Of a stretch of 64,000 bases of DNA, positions 35,534 through 43,064 are shown one piece after another (position 1 is the stretch's first letter; each line of letters begins with the position of its first letter). A program made the position numbers and the translations under genes. The notes under the pieces were generated by a model that searched no databases, was not told where the DNA came from, and worked only from the letters and a program-made list of their open reading frames with translations. The stretch is from Eudoraea adriatica DSM 19308 (GTDB lineage: Bacteria > Bacteroidota > Bacteroidia > Flavobacteriales > Flavobacteriaceae), in NCBI RefSeq assembly GCF_000382125.1, contig NZ_KB907546.1, positions 682,001 through 746,000 on the forward strand, in the 5' to 3' direction.

Positions 35534-35939
35534 AATTGAAATATTATTGGAAAAGTACTTCGAGGCAACTACCACGGTAGCTGAGGAGGAACAATTGAGA
35601 GACTATTTTTCACAGGATTCGGTTGCACCGCACCTGGAACAATACACTCCAATGTTTACATACTTTTCAAAAGCCAAAGACGAACGGTTTACTAAGCAGG
35701 TTCCATTAAAACCCAGGGTGTCTTACCACAAATGGATTTCTATTGCAGCAGTAGCGGTTATGGCCTTTGGAATATATTTCGGTAATGATTACCGGGAACA
35801 AAGAGAGGCAGAGTTTGCCTATCAGGAAACAAAGAAGGCGTTAAGCCTGTTGGCACAGAATTTGGAACGTGGTACCGAAAAAGTTGCCTATTTAAATGAA
35901 TTTGAACAAGCAAAACAAAAAATTTACAACAACAATTAA
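35520..35939 (+). CDS. One-TM protein, putative anti-sigma factor
   Basis: A 139-residue protein with a cytoplasmic N-terminal helical part (about 1-74; LLEKYFEATTTVAEEEQLRDYF near 9-30), one membrane helix (about 76-92, ISIAAVAVMAFGIYFG), and a short periplasmic tail of about 45 residues. The motif LLExYFEAxTTxxEEExLRxYF is common in small Bacteroidota membrane proteins downstream of ECF sigma genes. It overlaps the sigma gene by 14 bases. I infer an anti-sigma role from position and topology; no known zinc anti-sigma motif is visible. Confidence 0.65.
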   Translation: MALDKIEILLEKYFEATTTVAEEEQLRDYFSQDSVAPHLEQYTPMFTYFSKAKDERFTKQVPLKPRVSYHKWISIAAVAVMAFGIYFGNDYREQREAEFAYQETKKALSLLAQNLERGTEKVAYLNEFEQAKQKIYNNN

Positions 35940-35946
35940 ATTTAAA

Positions 35947-36501
35947 ATGATGAAAAAGTATATTCTAATAGTGGCAATGGCAGTTTTACCCCTTAGTGGT
36001 TTCTCACAGTCTATTTTTGACAAATTTGAAGATTCAGATGAGGTAAGTTCTGTAATAGTAAATAAAAACATGTTTAACCTTTTGGTTAAGATGGATGTGG
36101 ATGTGGATGATCCGGAAGCTCAGGATTTTATGAATATTGCAAAGAGCCTAAGCGGGCTTAAGGTATTCATTACGGAGGATAAGGCTGTATCTGCAGATAT
36201 GCAGGCAACTGTAGACAAATATCTTAAATCTTCTTCTCTGGAAGAACTGATGCGGGTAAAAGACAAAGATACAAATGTTAAGTTCTATGTAAAAAATGGC
36301 AAAGATGAAGACCATGTAAGCGAGTTATTAATGTTTGTTACCGGTATCGATAATGTAGATATGGAAATAAATGACAGAAAAATTGAAACGGTTCTTCTTA
36401 CGTTGACCGGAGACATAGATCTTACTAAAATAGGTTCACTTACAAAAAAGATGAATTTACCGGAAGAATTAAACAAAGCGGAAAAAAAGAACAAATCTTA
36501 A
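35947..36501 (+). CDS. DUF4252 secreted protein
   Basis: A 184-residue secreted protein. The start ATG 35947 yields the signal peptide MMKKYILIVAMAVLPLSGFSQ; upstream in-frame codons to 35896 overlap the previous gene and are not used. The mature part fits DUF4252: SSVIVNKNMFNLLVKMDVDVDDP near 35-57, LSGLKVFITED near 68-78, and VSELLMFVTGIDNVDMEIND near 126-145. The function is unknown. It is 7 bases after the one-TM protein gene in the same operon. It may be the product controlled by the sigma factor or a signal-sensing partner. Confidence 0.75.
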   Translation: MMKKYILIVAMAVLPLSGFSQSIFDKFEDSDEVSSVIVNKNMFNLLVKMDVDVDDPEAQDFMNIAKSLSGLKVFITEDKAVSADMQATVDKYLKSSSLEELMRVKDKDTNVKFYVKNGKDEDHVSELLMFVTGIDNVDMEINDRKIETVLLTLTGDIDLTKIGSLTKKMNLPEELNKAEKKNKS

Positions 36502-36515
36502 AAGCAGATCCAAAA

Positions 36516-36569
36516 AGTGGTAATTGGCAGGTTCGGAAGATAAAATTTCAAAACGGCTTAATTACCACT
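36516..36569 (+). repeat. Long-loop inverted repeat between two DUF4252 genes
   Basis: AGTGGTAATT (36516-36525) and AATTACCACT (36560-36569) are perfect 10-base inverted arms separated by 34 bases, followed by CTTTTC. It could attenuate transcription into the second DUF4252 gene or be an RNA-processing hairpin. Confidence 0.45.
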
Positions 36570-36604
36570 CTTTTCGGCTTTGATAACTAATTAACATCAA
36601 AAAA

Positions 36605-37144
36605 ATGAAAAAAATAATAGTGATTATAGCAGGAGTGGCTTTAATGGTCCTTTCTGCCTGTTCGTCAAAACAGAGTCTCCAGGAATATTATGTCAACAAT
36701 TCAGAAAATCCTAACTTCATTTCTTTGGATGTTCCTACGAGCATTCTAAATCTGCAGGCAGAAGAATTATCTGAAATACAGCAAACGGCATTGCAGTCAT
36801 TGAAAAAATTGAATTTATTGGCTTTTAGGAAGACCGGAGAGAATGAAGCCGAGTATGAAGTTGAAAAAGCAAAAGTAAATGCCATTCTAAAGAATGAGGA
36901 TTTTGTGGAACTTATGAAACTGAATTCGCAGTACGGAAAGGGAGTTATAAAGTATGTTGGTGATGAAGATGCAATAGATGAGGTAATTATATTCGGAAGC
37001 AGTGATGATAAAGGATTTGCTCTTATTCGGGTTCTTGGAAAGGATATGAACCCTGCTTATATTGTACAATTAATGAATGCAATTCAAAAATCTGATTATA
37101 AAGGAGAAGGACTAGGAGATATAGGCGAATTTTTAAAAGGATAA
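36605..37144 (+). CDS. DUF4252 lipoprotein
   Basis: A 179-residue protein with a lipoprotein signal (about 1-19, MVLSACSSK, Cys19). The body has the DUF4252 arrangement of two alpha/beta halves: ISLDVPTSILNLQ near 39-51, LNLLAFRKTGENEAEYEVEKAKV near 69-91, and EVIIFGSSDDKGFALIRVLGKDMNPAYIVQL near 126-156. It is a paralogue in type of the DUF4252 protein just upstream but only weakly similar by eye. It closes the ECF sigma operon, which ends at a strong terminator. Function is unknown. Confidence 0.75.
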   Translation: MKKIIVIIAGVALMVLSACSSKQSLQEYYVNNSENPNFISLDVPTSILNLQAEELSEIQQTALQSLKKLNLLAFRKTGENEAEYEVEKAKVNAILKNEDFVELMKLNSQYGKGVIKYVGDEDAIDEVIIFGSSDDKGFALIRVLGKDMNPAYIVQLMNAIQKSDYKGEGLGDIGEFLKG

Positions 37145-37163
37145 CGCACCTATTTTTTATATA

Positions 37164-37199
37164 AAAGCCCGCCCGGGTATAATCCGGGCGGGCTTTTTG
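37164..37199. terminator. Strong intrinsic terminator of the DUF4252 operon
   Basis: AGCCCGCCCGG (37166-37176) and CCGGGCGGGCT (37184-37194) form an 11-bp GC-rich stem around a GTATAAT loop, followed by TTTTT and preceded by AAAA. It is by far the GC-richest hairpin in the window. Confidence 0.95.
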
Positions 37200-37298
37200 T
37201 TTGCAATGCAGCAACTGATTTAAAAAGTGCTTCTCCAATTAAAATTTCTCTTGGCTATTTTATATCTTACCAATCTTAAAAATTTAAAATTTGTTAGA

Positions 37299-38111
37299 AT
37301 GGAAAACGCAGAAATTTGGATTGACAAGGGAATTGACTTTATAATTACTTACGGCCCCAAACTTATTGGAGCCATATTGATATTCATTATTGGATCCTGG
37401 GTAATTAGTAAAATAATCGGGGTTTCCAGAAATGCCATGTCCAAAAGCAAATACGATGAATCGTTACAACGATTTCTTTTAAACCTTTCTTCATGGGCTT
37501 TAAAAATCTTACTTGTTATTATAGTGATCTCTACATTAGGAGTAGACGTAACAACATTTGCTGCAGTAATTGCAGCAGCTGGTCTGGCTGTAGGACTCGC
37601 TTTGCAGGGATCCTTGTCAAATTTTGCCGGGGGAGTATTAATTATGATTTTCAGGCCATACAAAATAGGGGATTTAATTGAGGCGCAGGGAGTTCTGGGC
37701 GTAGTTAAAGAAATTGATATTTTCACTTCGAAGCTTATTACACCTCAAAATAAACTGGCTATTATACCTAATGGTGCTATGGCCAATGGCAATATTGTTA
37801 ATTACACAGCAGAGGGTAAAATAAGAGTGGATGTTGAAATTGGAGTAGACTATGGAGAGGATATAAAAAAGACCAAAGACGTATTAATGAGTGTGCTGAC
37901 GGCAAATCCAAAAGTACTGCAGGACCCTGCACCTTCAGTAAATGTTTCTGAATTAGCAGATAGTTCCATAAACTTTGCCATCCGGCCCTACGCTAAACCC
38001 GAGCATTATTGGGATGTTTATTTTAGCACCGTTGAGGATTGCAAAATAGCCCTGGATAAAGCAGGAATTGAAATACCGTTTCCTCATTTGCAGATACTTA
38101 AAAAAGGGTAA
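37299..38111 (+). CDS. mscS: Small-conductance mechanosensitive channel (MscS family)
   Basis: A 270-residue inner-membrane channel from ATG 37299 (MENAEIWIDKG); an earlier in-frame codon at 37227 would add 24 residues without family support. Three membrane helices are seen at about 18-40, 58-78 and 88-112, the last containing the pore-lining AAAGLAVGLALQGSLSNFAGG near 96-116. The cytoplasmic vestibule has RPYKIGDLIEAQGVLGVVKEI near 124-144 and PNGAMANGNIVNY near 160-172. It releases turgor on osmotic downshock. It is close in size to E. coli MscS (286 residues). Confidence 0.93.
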   Translation: MENAEIWIDKGIDFIITYGPKLIGAILIFIIGSWVISKIIGVSRNAMSKSKYDESLQRFLLNLSSWALKILLVIIVISTLGVDVTTFAAVIAAAGLAVGLALQGSLSNFAGGVLIMIFRPYKIGDLIEAQGVLGVVKEIDIFTSKLITPQNKLAIIPNGAMANGNIVNYTAEGKIRVDVEIGVDYGEDIKKTKDVLMSVLTANPKVLQDPAPSVNVSELADSSINFAIRPYAKPEHYWDVYFSTVEDCKIALDKAGIEIPFPHLQILKKG

Positions 38112-38188
38112 TAAAACCAAATATTGAATACTTAAGAGAAGAGATAATTGGTAAAAAAAATACCTTCACCCGAGATTTGAATTCTTTT

Positions 38189-39532
38189 TTATATTCCGGT
38201 ATAATTGCTTGGGCTAATATTTTTTAATTCTTTTTTTAGCTCTTCGCTTATCTCCAATTGATCAATAAATTCAGCAATTGATTCCTTTGTAATTCGGTCA
38301 TTCGTCCTTGTGAGACCTTTTAGCGCCTCATAAGGATTCGGATAACCTTCTCTTCTTAGGATGGTTTGTACAGCTTCAGCCACAACCGCCCAGTTATCCT
38401 CCAGATCTTTCTCAAACTTAGGCTTGTTAAGCAATAATTTATTAAGCCCTTTTAGCGTAGCCTTAAAAGCTATTACGGTATGTGCAAAAGGGACACCCAC
38501 ATTGCGCAAAACAGTGCTGTCTGTTAAATCGCGCTGCATGCGGGATATTGGTAACTTCGAAGATAAATGCTCAAAAATAGCATTGGCAATCCCTAAATTG
38601 CCTTCAGAATTTTCAAAATCTATTGGGTTTACTTTATGCGGCATTGCTGAAGAGCCTACTTCTCCTTCTTTAATTTTTTGCTTAAAATAATCCATGGAAA
38701 TGTAAGTCCACAAATCCCTGTTTAAGTCTATTAATATGGTATTGATACGTTTAAGGCCGTCAAATAATGCAGCCATATGGTCATAGTGCTCAATTTGAGT
38801 AGTAGGAAATGAATGAGATAACCCCAATTTATCCTGGATAAATTTTTGCCCAAAATTTCGCCAATCTATCCTGGGATAAGCTACTTTATGAGCGTTGTAA
38901 TTCCCCGTTGCACCACCAAATTTCGCTGCACTCGGGATATCATTTAAGAGATTGAACTGTTCCTCAAGGCGCACTACAAAAACGTTGATTTCTTTGCCTA
39001 AACGAGTAGGAGATGCCGGCTGCCCGTGAGTTCTTGCGAGCATGGGGATATCATCCCAATTTTTAACCAAAGTCTTCAGAAAAGCCGTTAATTCCATAAA
39101 CAGGGGAACATAAACCTCATTCATGGCTTCTTTAATTGAAAAAGGAATAGCTGTATTGTTAATGTCCTGAGAAGTAAGTGCAAAATGTATAAACTCCTTA
39201 TGTTTCTCGAGTCCCAATGCATCAAACTTATCCTTTATGAAATACTCCACTGCTTTTACATCGTGGTTGGTGGTTTTCTCTATTTCTTTAATGGCCAATG
39301 CATCTTCCAGGCTAAAGTTTTTAAAAATATTTCGTAGCGAATTAACTTTGTCCTGAGATAATTTTGGGAGTTGTGGAAGCTCCAATTCACAGAGCGCTAT
39401 GAAGTATTCAATTTCAACCATAACCCGGTATCTTATAAGGGCTTCTTCAGAGAAAAAATTTGCAATGGATTCAACTTTGGATCTATACCTGCCGTCAATT
39501 GGTGAAATGGCGCTTAATTGATTTAACGACAT
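38189..39532 (-). CDS. purB: Adenylosuccinate lyase
   Basis: Catalyses two fumarate-releasing steps: SAICAR to AICAR in purine synthesis and adenylosuccinate to AMP. The 447-residue protein has the superfamily signature GSSAMPHKVNPIDFENSEGN near 294-313, plus TSQDINNTA near 122-130 and ARTHGQPASPTRLG near 166-179. The start SLNQLSAISPIDGRYRSKVE matches the PurB family (not the ArgH or fumarase branch). It shares its strand with the HEAT-like gene upstream; the two are 126 bases apart. Confidence 0.97.
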   Translation of the reverse strand: MSLNQLSAISPIDGRYRSKVESIANFFSEEALIRYRVMVEIEYFIALCELELPQLPKLSQDKVNSLRNIFKNFSLEDALAIKEIEKTTNHDVKAVEYFIKDKFDALGLEKHKEFIHFALTSQDINNTAIPFSIKEAMNEVYVPLFMELTAFLKTLVKNWDDIPMLARTHGQPASPTRLGKEINVFVVRLEEQFNLLNDIPSAAKFGGATGNYNAHKVAYPRIDWRNFGQKFIQDKLGLSHSFPTTQIEHYDHMAALFDGLKRINTILIDLNRDLWTYISMDYFKQKIKEGEVGSSAMPHKVNPIDFENSEGNLGIANAIFEHLSSKLPISRMQRDLTDSTVLRNVGVPFAHTVIAFKATLKGLNKLLLNKPKFEKDLEDNWAVVAEAVQTILRREGYPNPYEALKGLTRTNDRITKESIAEFIDQLEISEELKKELKNISPSNYTGI

Positions 39533-39658
39533 ATGCTTTTAGATTGATTATTTTTTTGAAAGATGTAAAGATACTTATATGCTCGAGAGATTAAAAGTAT
39601 ATTGGCAGGATAGTTACGATTTTTAAATTAAGCTGAACTAAAAGATTTTTGCCTCCTT

Positions 39659-40237
39659 TCAGTGTGTCCTATTTTGCTTAGCCATTAGTGCTAGAATTTG
39701 TTTAGCTCTGGCCTTATATGCTGCGCTGCCCGAATGGTAATTCTGCTCCAATACCATTTGCAATTCAGAATGAATCCAGTTAAATTTTTCACCTAGCAAA
39801 TAAAGGCTCGTCATGGAGTAGGCCTTAGCCGCTACTTTATGTTCCCCTATAAGCCAATCAAAACAGGATGTTGTTATTTTTTCCAGGTGATTTTCCTTTA
39901 TTGAATTCTGGACCTCATTTACTGATTTCGAAAAATAAGCTTTCATTAGAATTTCACAAATTTTGGCTATTGGTCTAACGGATGAATCTAATTTCACTTT
40001 AGACATGCCCAATACAAAAGCATCAATATTTCCAAGGATTAAACGTATGTCCTTTTTGGCAACAAATTCCAAAATCCAACAGGCTTTTGATGAAAATTCT
40101 CCATTATCCTTAAAAGCAATAGCCATTAAAGGTGAAATTAAATGCGGATTATTGAGTATAATCCTGCTTACTTCAAGGCGCTTTTTACGGGTGGCGTTTA
40201 CATAATTTAATACTTTATATAATTCAACTGTAGTCAC
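39659..40237 (-). CDS. HEAT-like helical protein upstream of purB
   Basis: A 192-residue, all-helical protein with no signal or TM. Repeating units of about 35-40 residues can be seen, e.g. KRLEVSRIILNNPHLISPLMAIAF, SSKACWILEFVAKKDIRLILGNIDAFV, and VAAKAYSMTSLYLLG, giving an armadillo/HEAT-like solenoid. The C-terminus has YHSGSAAYKARAKQILALM. I recall similar proteins next to purB in Flavobacteriia that are labelled adenylosuccinate lyase; this one has none of the lyase motifs. A protein-binding role is likely; partner unknown. Confidence 0.6.
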   Translation of the reverse strand: MTTVELYKVLNYVNATRKKRLEVSRIILNNPHLISPLMAIAFKDNGEFSSKACWILEFVAKKDIRLILGNIDAFVLGMSKVKLDSSVRPIAKICEILMKAYFSKSVNEVQNSIKENHLEKITTSCFDWLIGEHKVAAKAYSMTSLYLLGEKFNWIHSELQMVLEQNYHSGSAAYKARAKQILALMAKQNRTH

Positions 40238-40274
40238 AAAAATTTGTATTTTGGTACTTCAAAAGTTCCCCCAA

Positions 40275-40748
40275 ATGAAAGTAATAAAAAAAATAGCAAA
40301 ATTGCTATTACTTCTTTTTATAGCCATCCAATTCTTCAGACCGGAAAAGAACATAGATCAGGGTAGTCATTTAGCAGAATTCCTGAATGAAACAAATCCG
40401 CCTGAAAATGTCGAAACCATATTGACCAATAGTTGCTATGACTGTCATAGCAGCAATACGGCATATCCCTGGTATAACAATATAGCGCCGGTTTCATGGT
40501 GGATATCAGGTCATATTAAAGAGGCCAAAGGAAATCTGAATTTATCGGATTGGGATAGTTATAGCAAAAGGCAAAAGGTGCACAAATTAGAAGAAGTTAT
40601 AGAGGTAATTGATGAAGGAAAAATGCCACTGAAACAATATGCCTGGATTCATAAAAATGCCGGAATCTCTAAGGAGCAAGGTAAAGCGGTTATAGAATGG
40701 GCAAGACTTACAAAAGCTCTTTATGAATTAGGTCCGCAACCAAGGTAG
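40275..40748 (+). CDS. Haem-binding-domain protein with one CxxCH
   Basis: A 157-residue exported or membrane-anchored protein from ATG 40275 (MKVIKKIAKLLLLLFIAIQFF forms the hydrophobic N-terminus). SCYDCHSSNTAYPWYNNIAPVSWW near residue 53-76 has the CxxCH motif for covalent haem c, followed by a Trp-rich segment and HKLEEVIEVIDEGKMPLKQY with the likely distal Met ligand (PL after KM). This fits the Bacteroidota haem-binding domain (Haem_bd). It probably works in periplasmic electron transfer or haem sensing. Its 3' end overlaps the sirtuin gene by 41 bases. Confidence 0.8.
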   Translation: MKVIKKIAKLLLLLFIAIQFFRPEKNIDQGSHLAEFLNETNPPENVETILTNSCYDCHSSNTAYPWYNNIAPVSWWISGHIKEAKGNLNLSDWDSYSKRQKVHKLEEVIEVIDEGKMPLKQYAWIHKNAGISKEQGKAVIEWARLTKALYELGPQPR

Positions 40749-41409
40749 GAACTCCTTTAGCCGCCGTGGCTTCAATAATTGTGAGGTTATCATAATTTAA
40801 TGCACTTATACTTGGTTTTGGATCGATAAAATAAACGGGTGTTTGGGGCTTTGCATAACTCAATAATCCGGCTGCCGGATATACCTGCATAGATGTTCCA
40901 ATAATTATCAGAATATCAGCAGTTGCAGTAATTTGTGCAGCCTCTGACAATAAGGGAACTTCCTCGCCAAACCAGACAATATGTGGTCGTAATTGATATC
41001 CTTTTGAGCAAGTGTCCCCAAGGTTTAGATCTTTTTTCCAGTACAATACGAATGTTTCATCACCTGTGCTTCGAACTTTCAACAGTTCGCCATGAAGATG
41101 GAGAACATGAGAACTGCCGGCGCGCTCGTGCAAATCATCTATATTCTGAGTAATAACAGTGACTTTAAAATGCCGTTCCAGTTCAACCAGCATTTTATGC
41201 CCCTGATTAGGGACTACCTCTAACAACTGCCTTCGCCTTTGGTTGTAAAAATCCAAAACCAGGGAAGGGTTTCTGGCAAAACCGTAGGGAGAGGCAACTT
41301 CCATTACGTCGTAGCCCTCCCAAAGACCGCCCGCATCACGGAAAGTTTTAATACCGCTATCGGCACTCATTCCGGCTCCCGTAAGTACAACAATTCTTTT
41401 TTGCATCAT
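40708..41409 (-). CDS. cobB: NAD-dependent protein deacylase (class III sirtuin) with altered zinc site
   Basis: A 233-residue sirtuin that removes acyl groups from lysines using NAD. The motifs GAGMSADSGIKTFRD near 8-22, TQNIDDLHERAG near 93-104, the catalytic His in HLHGEL near 110-115, and LRPHIVWFGEEVP near 143-155 are all present. In E. coli CobB two CxxC-like pairs bind zinc between these motifs. Here the region VRSTGDETFVLYWKKD has no Cys and only one Cys (DTCSKG) remains. Loss of the zinc cysteines seems usual in this phylum. The 3' end overlaps the convergent haem protein gene by 41 bases. Confidence 0.93.
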   Translation of the reverse strand: MMQKRIVVLTGAGMSADSGIKTFRDAGGLWEGYDVMEVASPYGFARNPSLVLDFYNQRRRQLLEVVPNQGHKMLVELERHFKVTVITQNIDDLHERAGSSHVLHLHGELLKVRSTGDETFVLYWKKDLNLGDTCSKGYQLRPHIVWFGEEVPLLSEAAQITATADILIIIGTSMQVYPAAGLLSYAKPQTPVYFIDPKPSISALNYDNLTIIEATAAKGVPTLVADLIHKELL

Positions 41410-41448
41410 TTAAGGTCTACTATAAAGATACATTTTTATTAAATTAGA

Positions 41449-42108
41449 GTGATGATAGATATTGCTCTGCTTTCCTATTTGGAAACGTATATTACACCAG
41501 AACGGCTCAAAAGATTCAATGAAGTTTTAATGGAGCGCACAAATTATGTTACCGTGGCTATTGAAGATGTTTTTCAGATGCATAATGCGAGTGCAGTAAT
41601 CAGGAGTTGTGATGTTTTTGGTATTCAGAAGGCACATATTATAGAAGACCGATTCGGCCAGCGCCTGGATAAAAACATTGCAATGGGTGCTCAGAAATGG
41701 GTAGATGTAGAAAGATATACCAATGCAAAATCCTGTATTAGGAACCTGAGGAGAAATGGCTATAAGATTATTGCAACTACTCCTAATAATGATGCCACTT
41801 TACTGGAGGATTTTAAATTAGAGGATAAAATTGCTCTTTTCTTTGGAACAGAGAAAGAAGGTCTAAGCCCAGAGGTTCTGGAGCAGGCCGATGGGCATTT
41901 AAAAATACCTATGTGGGGATTTTCGGAGAGTCTCAACATATCAGTATCTGCGGCGATAGTATTGTATAACCTAAAACTTCAACTCAAAAAATCTAATTTA
42001 CCGTGGCATCTGAGTGAAGCAGAAATTTTGGAAAAACGACTTGACTGGACTAAAAAGTCTATTAAAAGTATTGATGCGATTATTGAAAGATATAGGATGG
42101 AAAGTTAA
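41449..42108 (+). CDS. trmH: tRNA (guanosine-18-2'-O-)methyltransferase TrmH
   Basis: SPOUT-fold methyltransferase that makes Gm18 in the tRNA D-loop. The 219-residue protein has motif 1 MHNASAVIRSCDVFGI near 43-58 with the catalytic Arg, motif 2 LFFGTEKEGLS near 127-137, and motif 3 ESLNISVSAAIVLY near 161-174. The N- and C-terminal helical extensions (ITPERLKRFNEVL; EKRLDWTKKSI) fit TrmH rather than RlmB, which has an N-terminal L30e-like domain. It may use ATG 41449 or 41452. Confidence 0.9.
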   Translation: MMIDIALLSYLETYITPERLKRFNEVLMERTNYVTVAIEDVFQMHNASAVIRSCDVFGIQKAHIIEDRFGQRLDKNIAMGAQKWVDVERYTNAKSCIRNLRRNGYKIIATTPNNDATLLEDFKLEDKIALFFGTEKEGLSPEVLEQADGHLKIPMWGFSESLNISVSAAIVLYNLKLQLKKSNLPWHLSEAEILEKRLDWTKKSIKSIDAIIERYRMES

Positions 42109-42149
42109 ATTTAATTATATTTAGAAGTAACTAATCAACTCATAAACAA

Positions 42150-42680
42150 ATGACTACAGTTTTATACGTTCTTGCCGGTATAGTTGTCATTATTATCATT
42201 TTAGCAACTATTGCTCCAAAGAGTTATGATGTAAATAGAAAAATATTAGTGAAGAAGACTGTTCCGGAGGTATTTGAATATCTCAAATATTTGAAGAATC
42301 AGGATAATTGGAGCCCCTGGGGTAAGCGAGATCCCAATATGAAGAAAGAATTTGAGGGTGACGATGGTGAAATAGGCGCTACCAGTAAATGGGAAGGCAA
42401 TAAAGATGTTGGGAGTGGTGAACAGGAAATAAAACGAATTGTTGAAAATGAAGTCATTGAAAGTGAGTTACGTTTTTTAAAGCCCTGGAAGTCTCAGTCT
42501 GACGCCTATTTAAGGGTAAAAGAGGTAGGTGCAGATGAGACAGAAATTACCTGGGGTATTTCCGGTAATAATAAGTTTCCTTTTAGTATCATGATGCTTT
42601 TTATGAATATGGATAAGGCGGTGGGGAAGGATTTTGAGGAAGGATTAGCAAGTTTAAAAGATATTTTAGAAAATAACTGA
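42150..42680 (+). CDS. SRPBCC-family protein with N-terminal TM helix
   Basis: A 176-residue protein with an N-terminal membrane helix (about 4-22) followed by a START/polyketide cyclase-like (SRPBCC) domain: ILVKKTVPEVFEYLKYLKNQDNWSPW near 33-58, the typical NxxxWxPW motif, then LRFLKPWKSQSDAYLRV and a long C-terminal helix. These domains bind hydrophobic ligands. No specific substrate is evident. The VOC gene begins 6 bases after it, so the two are likely one operon. Confidence 0.8.
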   Translation: MTTVLYVLAGIVVIIIILATIAPKSYDVNRKILVKKTVPEVFEYLKYLKNQDNWSPWGKRDPNMKKEFEGDDGEIGATSKWEGNKDVGSGEQEIKRIVENEVIESELRFLKPWKSQSDAYLRVKEVGADETEITWGISGNNKFPFSIMMLFMNMDKAVGKDFEEGLASLKDILENN

Positions 42681-42685
42681 GCACT

Positions 42686-43063
42686 ATGGATCGCAATATG
42701 GTGGGATGGTTCGAAATACCAGTTGAAGATATGGAACGTGCCAGAAAGTTTTATGAGGAAGTTTTCGATATTTCAATCTCTGTAAATGATTTAGGCGGAA
42801 TTATTATGGGTTGGTTTCCCGGGGCTCAGGATAAATCCGGTAGTCCGGGATCATTGGTTAAACATGAGATGTACGTTCCAAGTGATACAGCGGGCCCGCT
42901 GCTATATTTTTCCTGTAAAGATCTTGCAATCGAGTTAGCCAGAGTGACTCCTGCCGGAGGGTCCATAATTCAACAAAAAAAGGAAATAGGAGGGGGGCAT
43001 GGTTTTATGGCTCTTATAAAGGATACAGAAGGAAACAGGGTAGCCTTACATTCTTTAAGCTGA
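42686..43063 (+). CDS. VOC-superfamily (glyoxalase/dioxygenase-like) protein
   Basis: A 125-residue single VOC domain. It starts MVGWFEIPVEDMERARKFYEEVFD (opening strand and helix), and carries HGFMALIKDTEGNRVALHS at the end (about 105-123). The possible metal ligands are His in KHEMYV near 53-54, Glu or His near 105, and His in ALHS, but the usual H/E triad is not fully clear. It may be a binding protein or small lyase. The likely partner gene is the SRPBCC gene upstream. Confidence 0.8.
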   Translation: MDRNMVGWFEIPVEDMERARKFYEEVFDISISVNDLGGIIMGWFPGAQDKSGSPGSLVKHEMYVPSDTAGPLLYFSCKDLAIELARVTPAGGSIIQQKKEIGGGHGFMALIKDTEGNRVALHSLS

Positions 43064-43064
43064 C

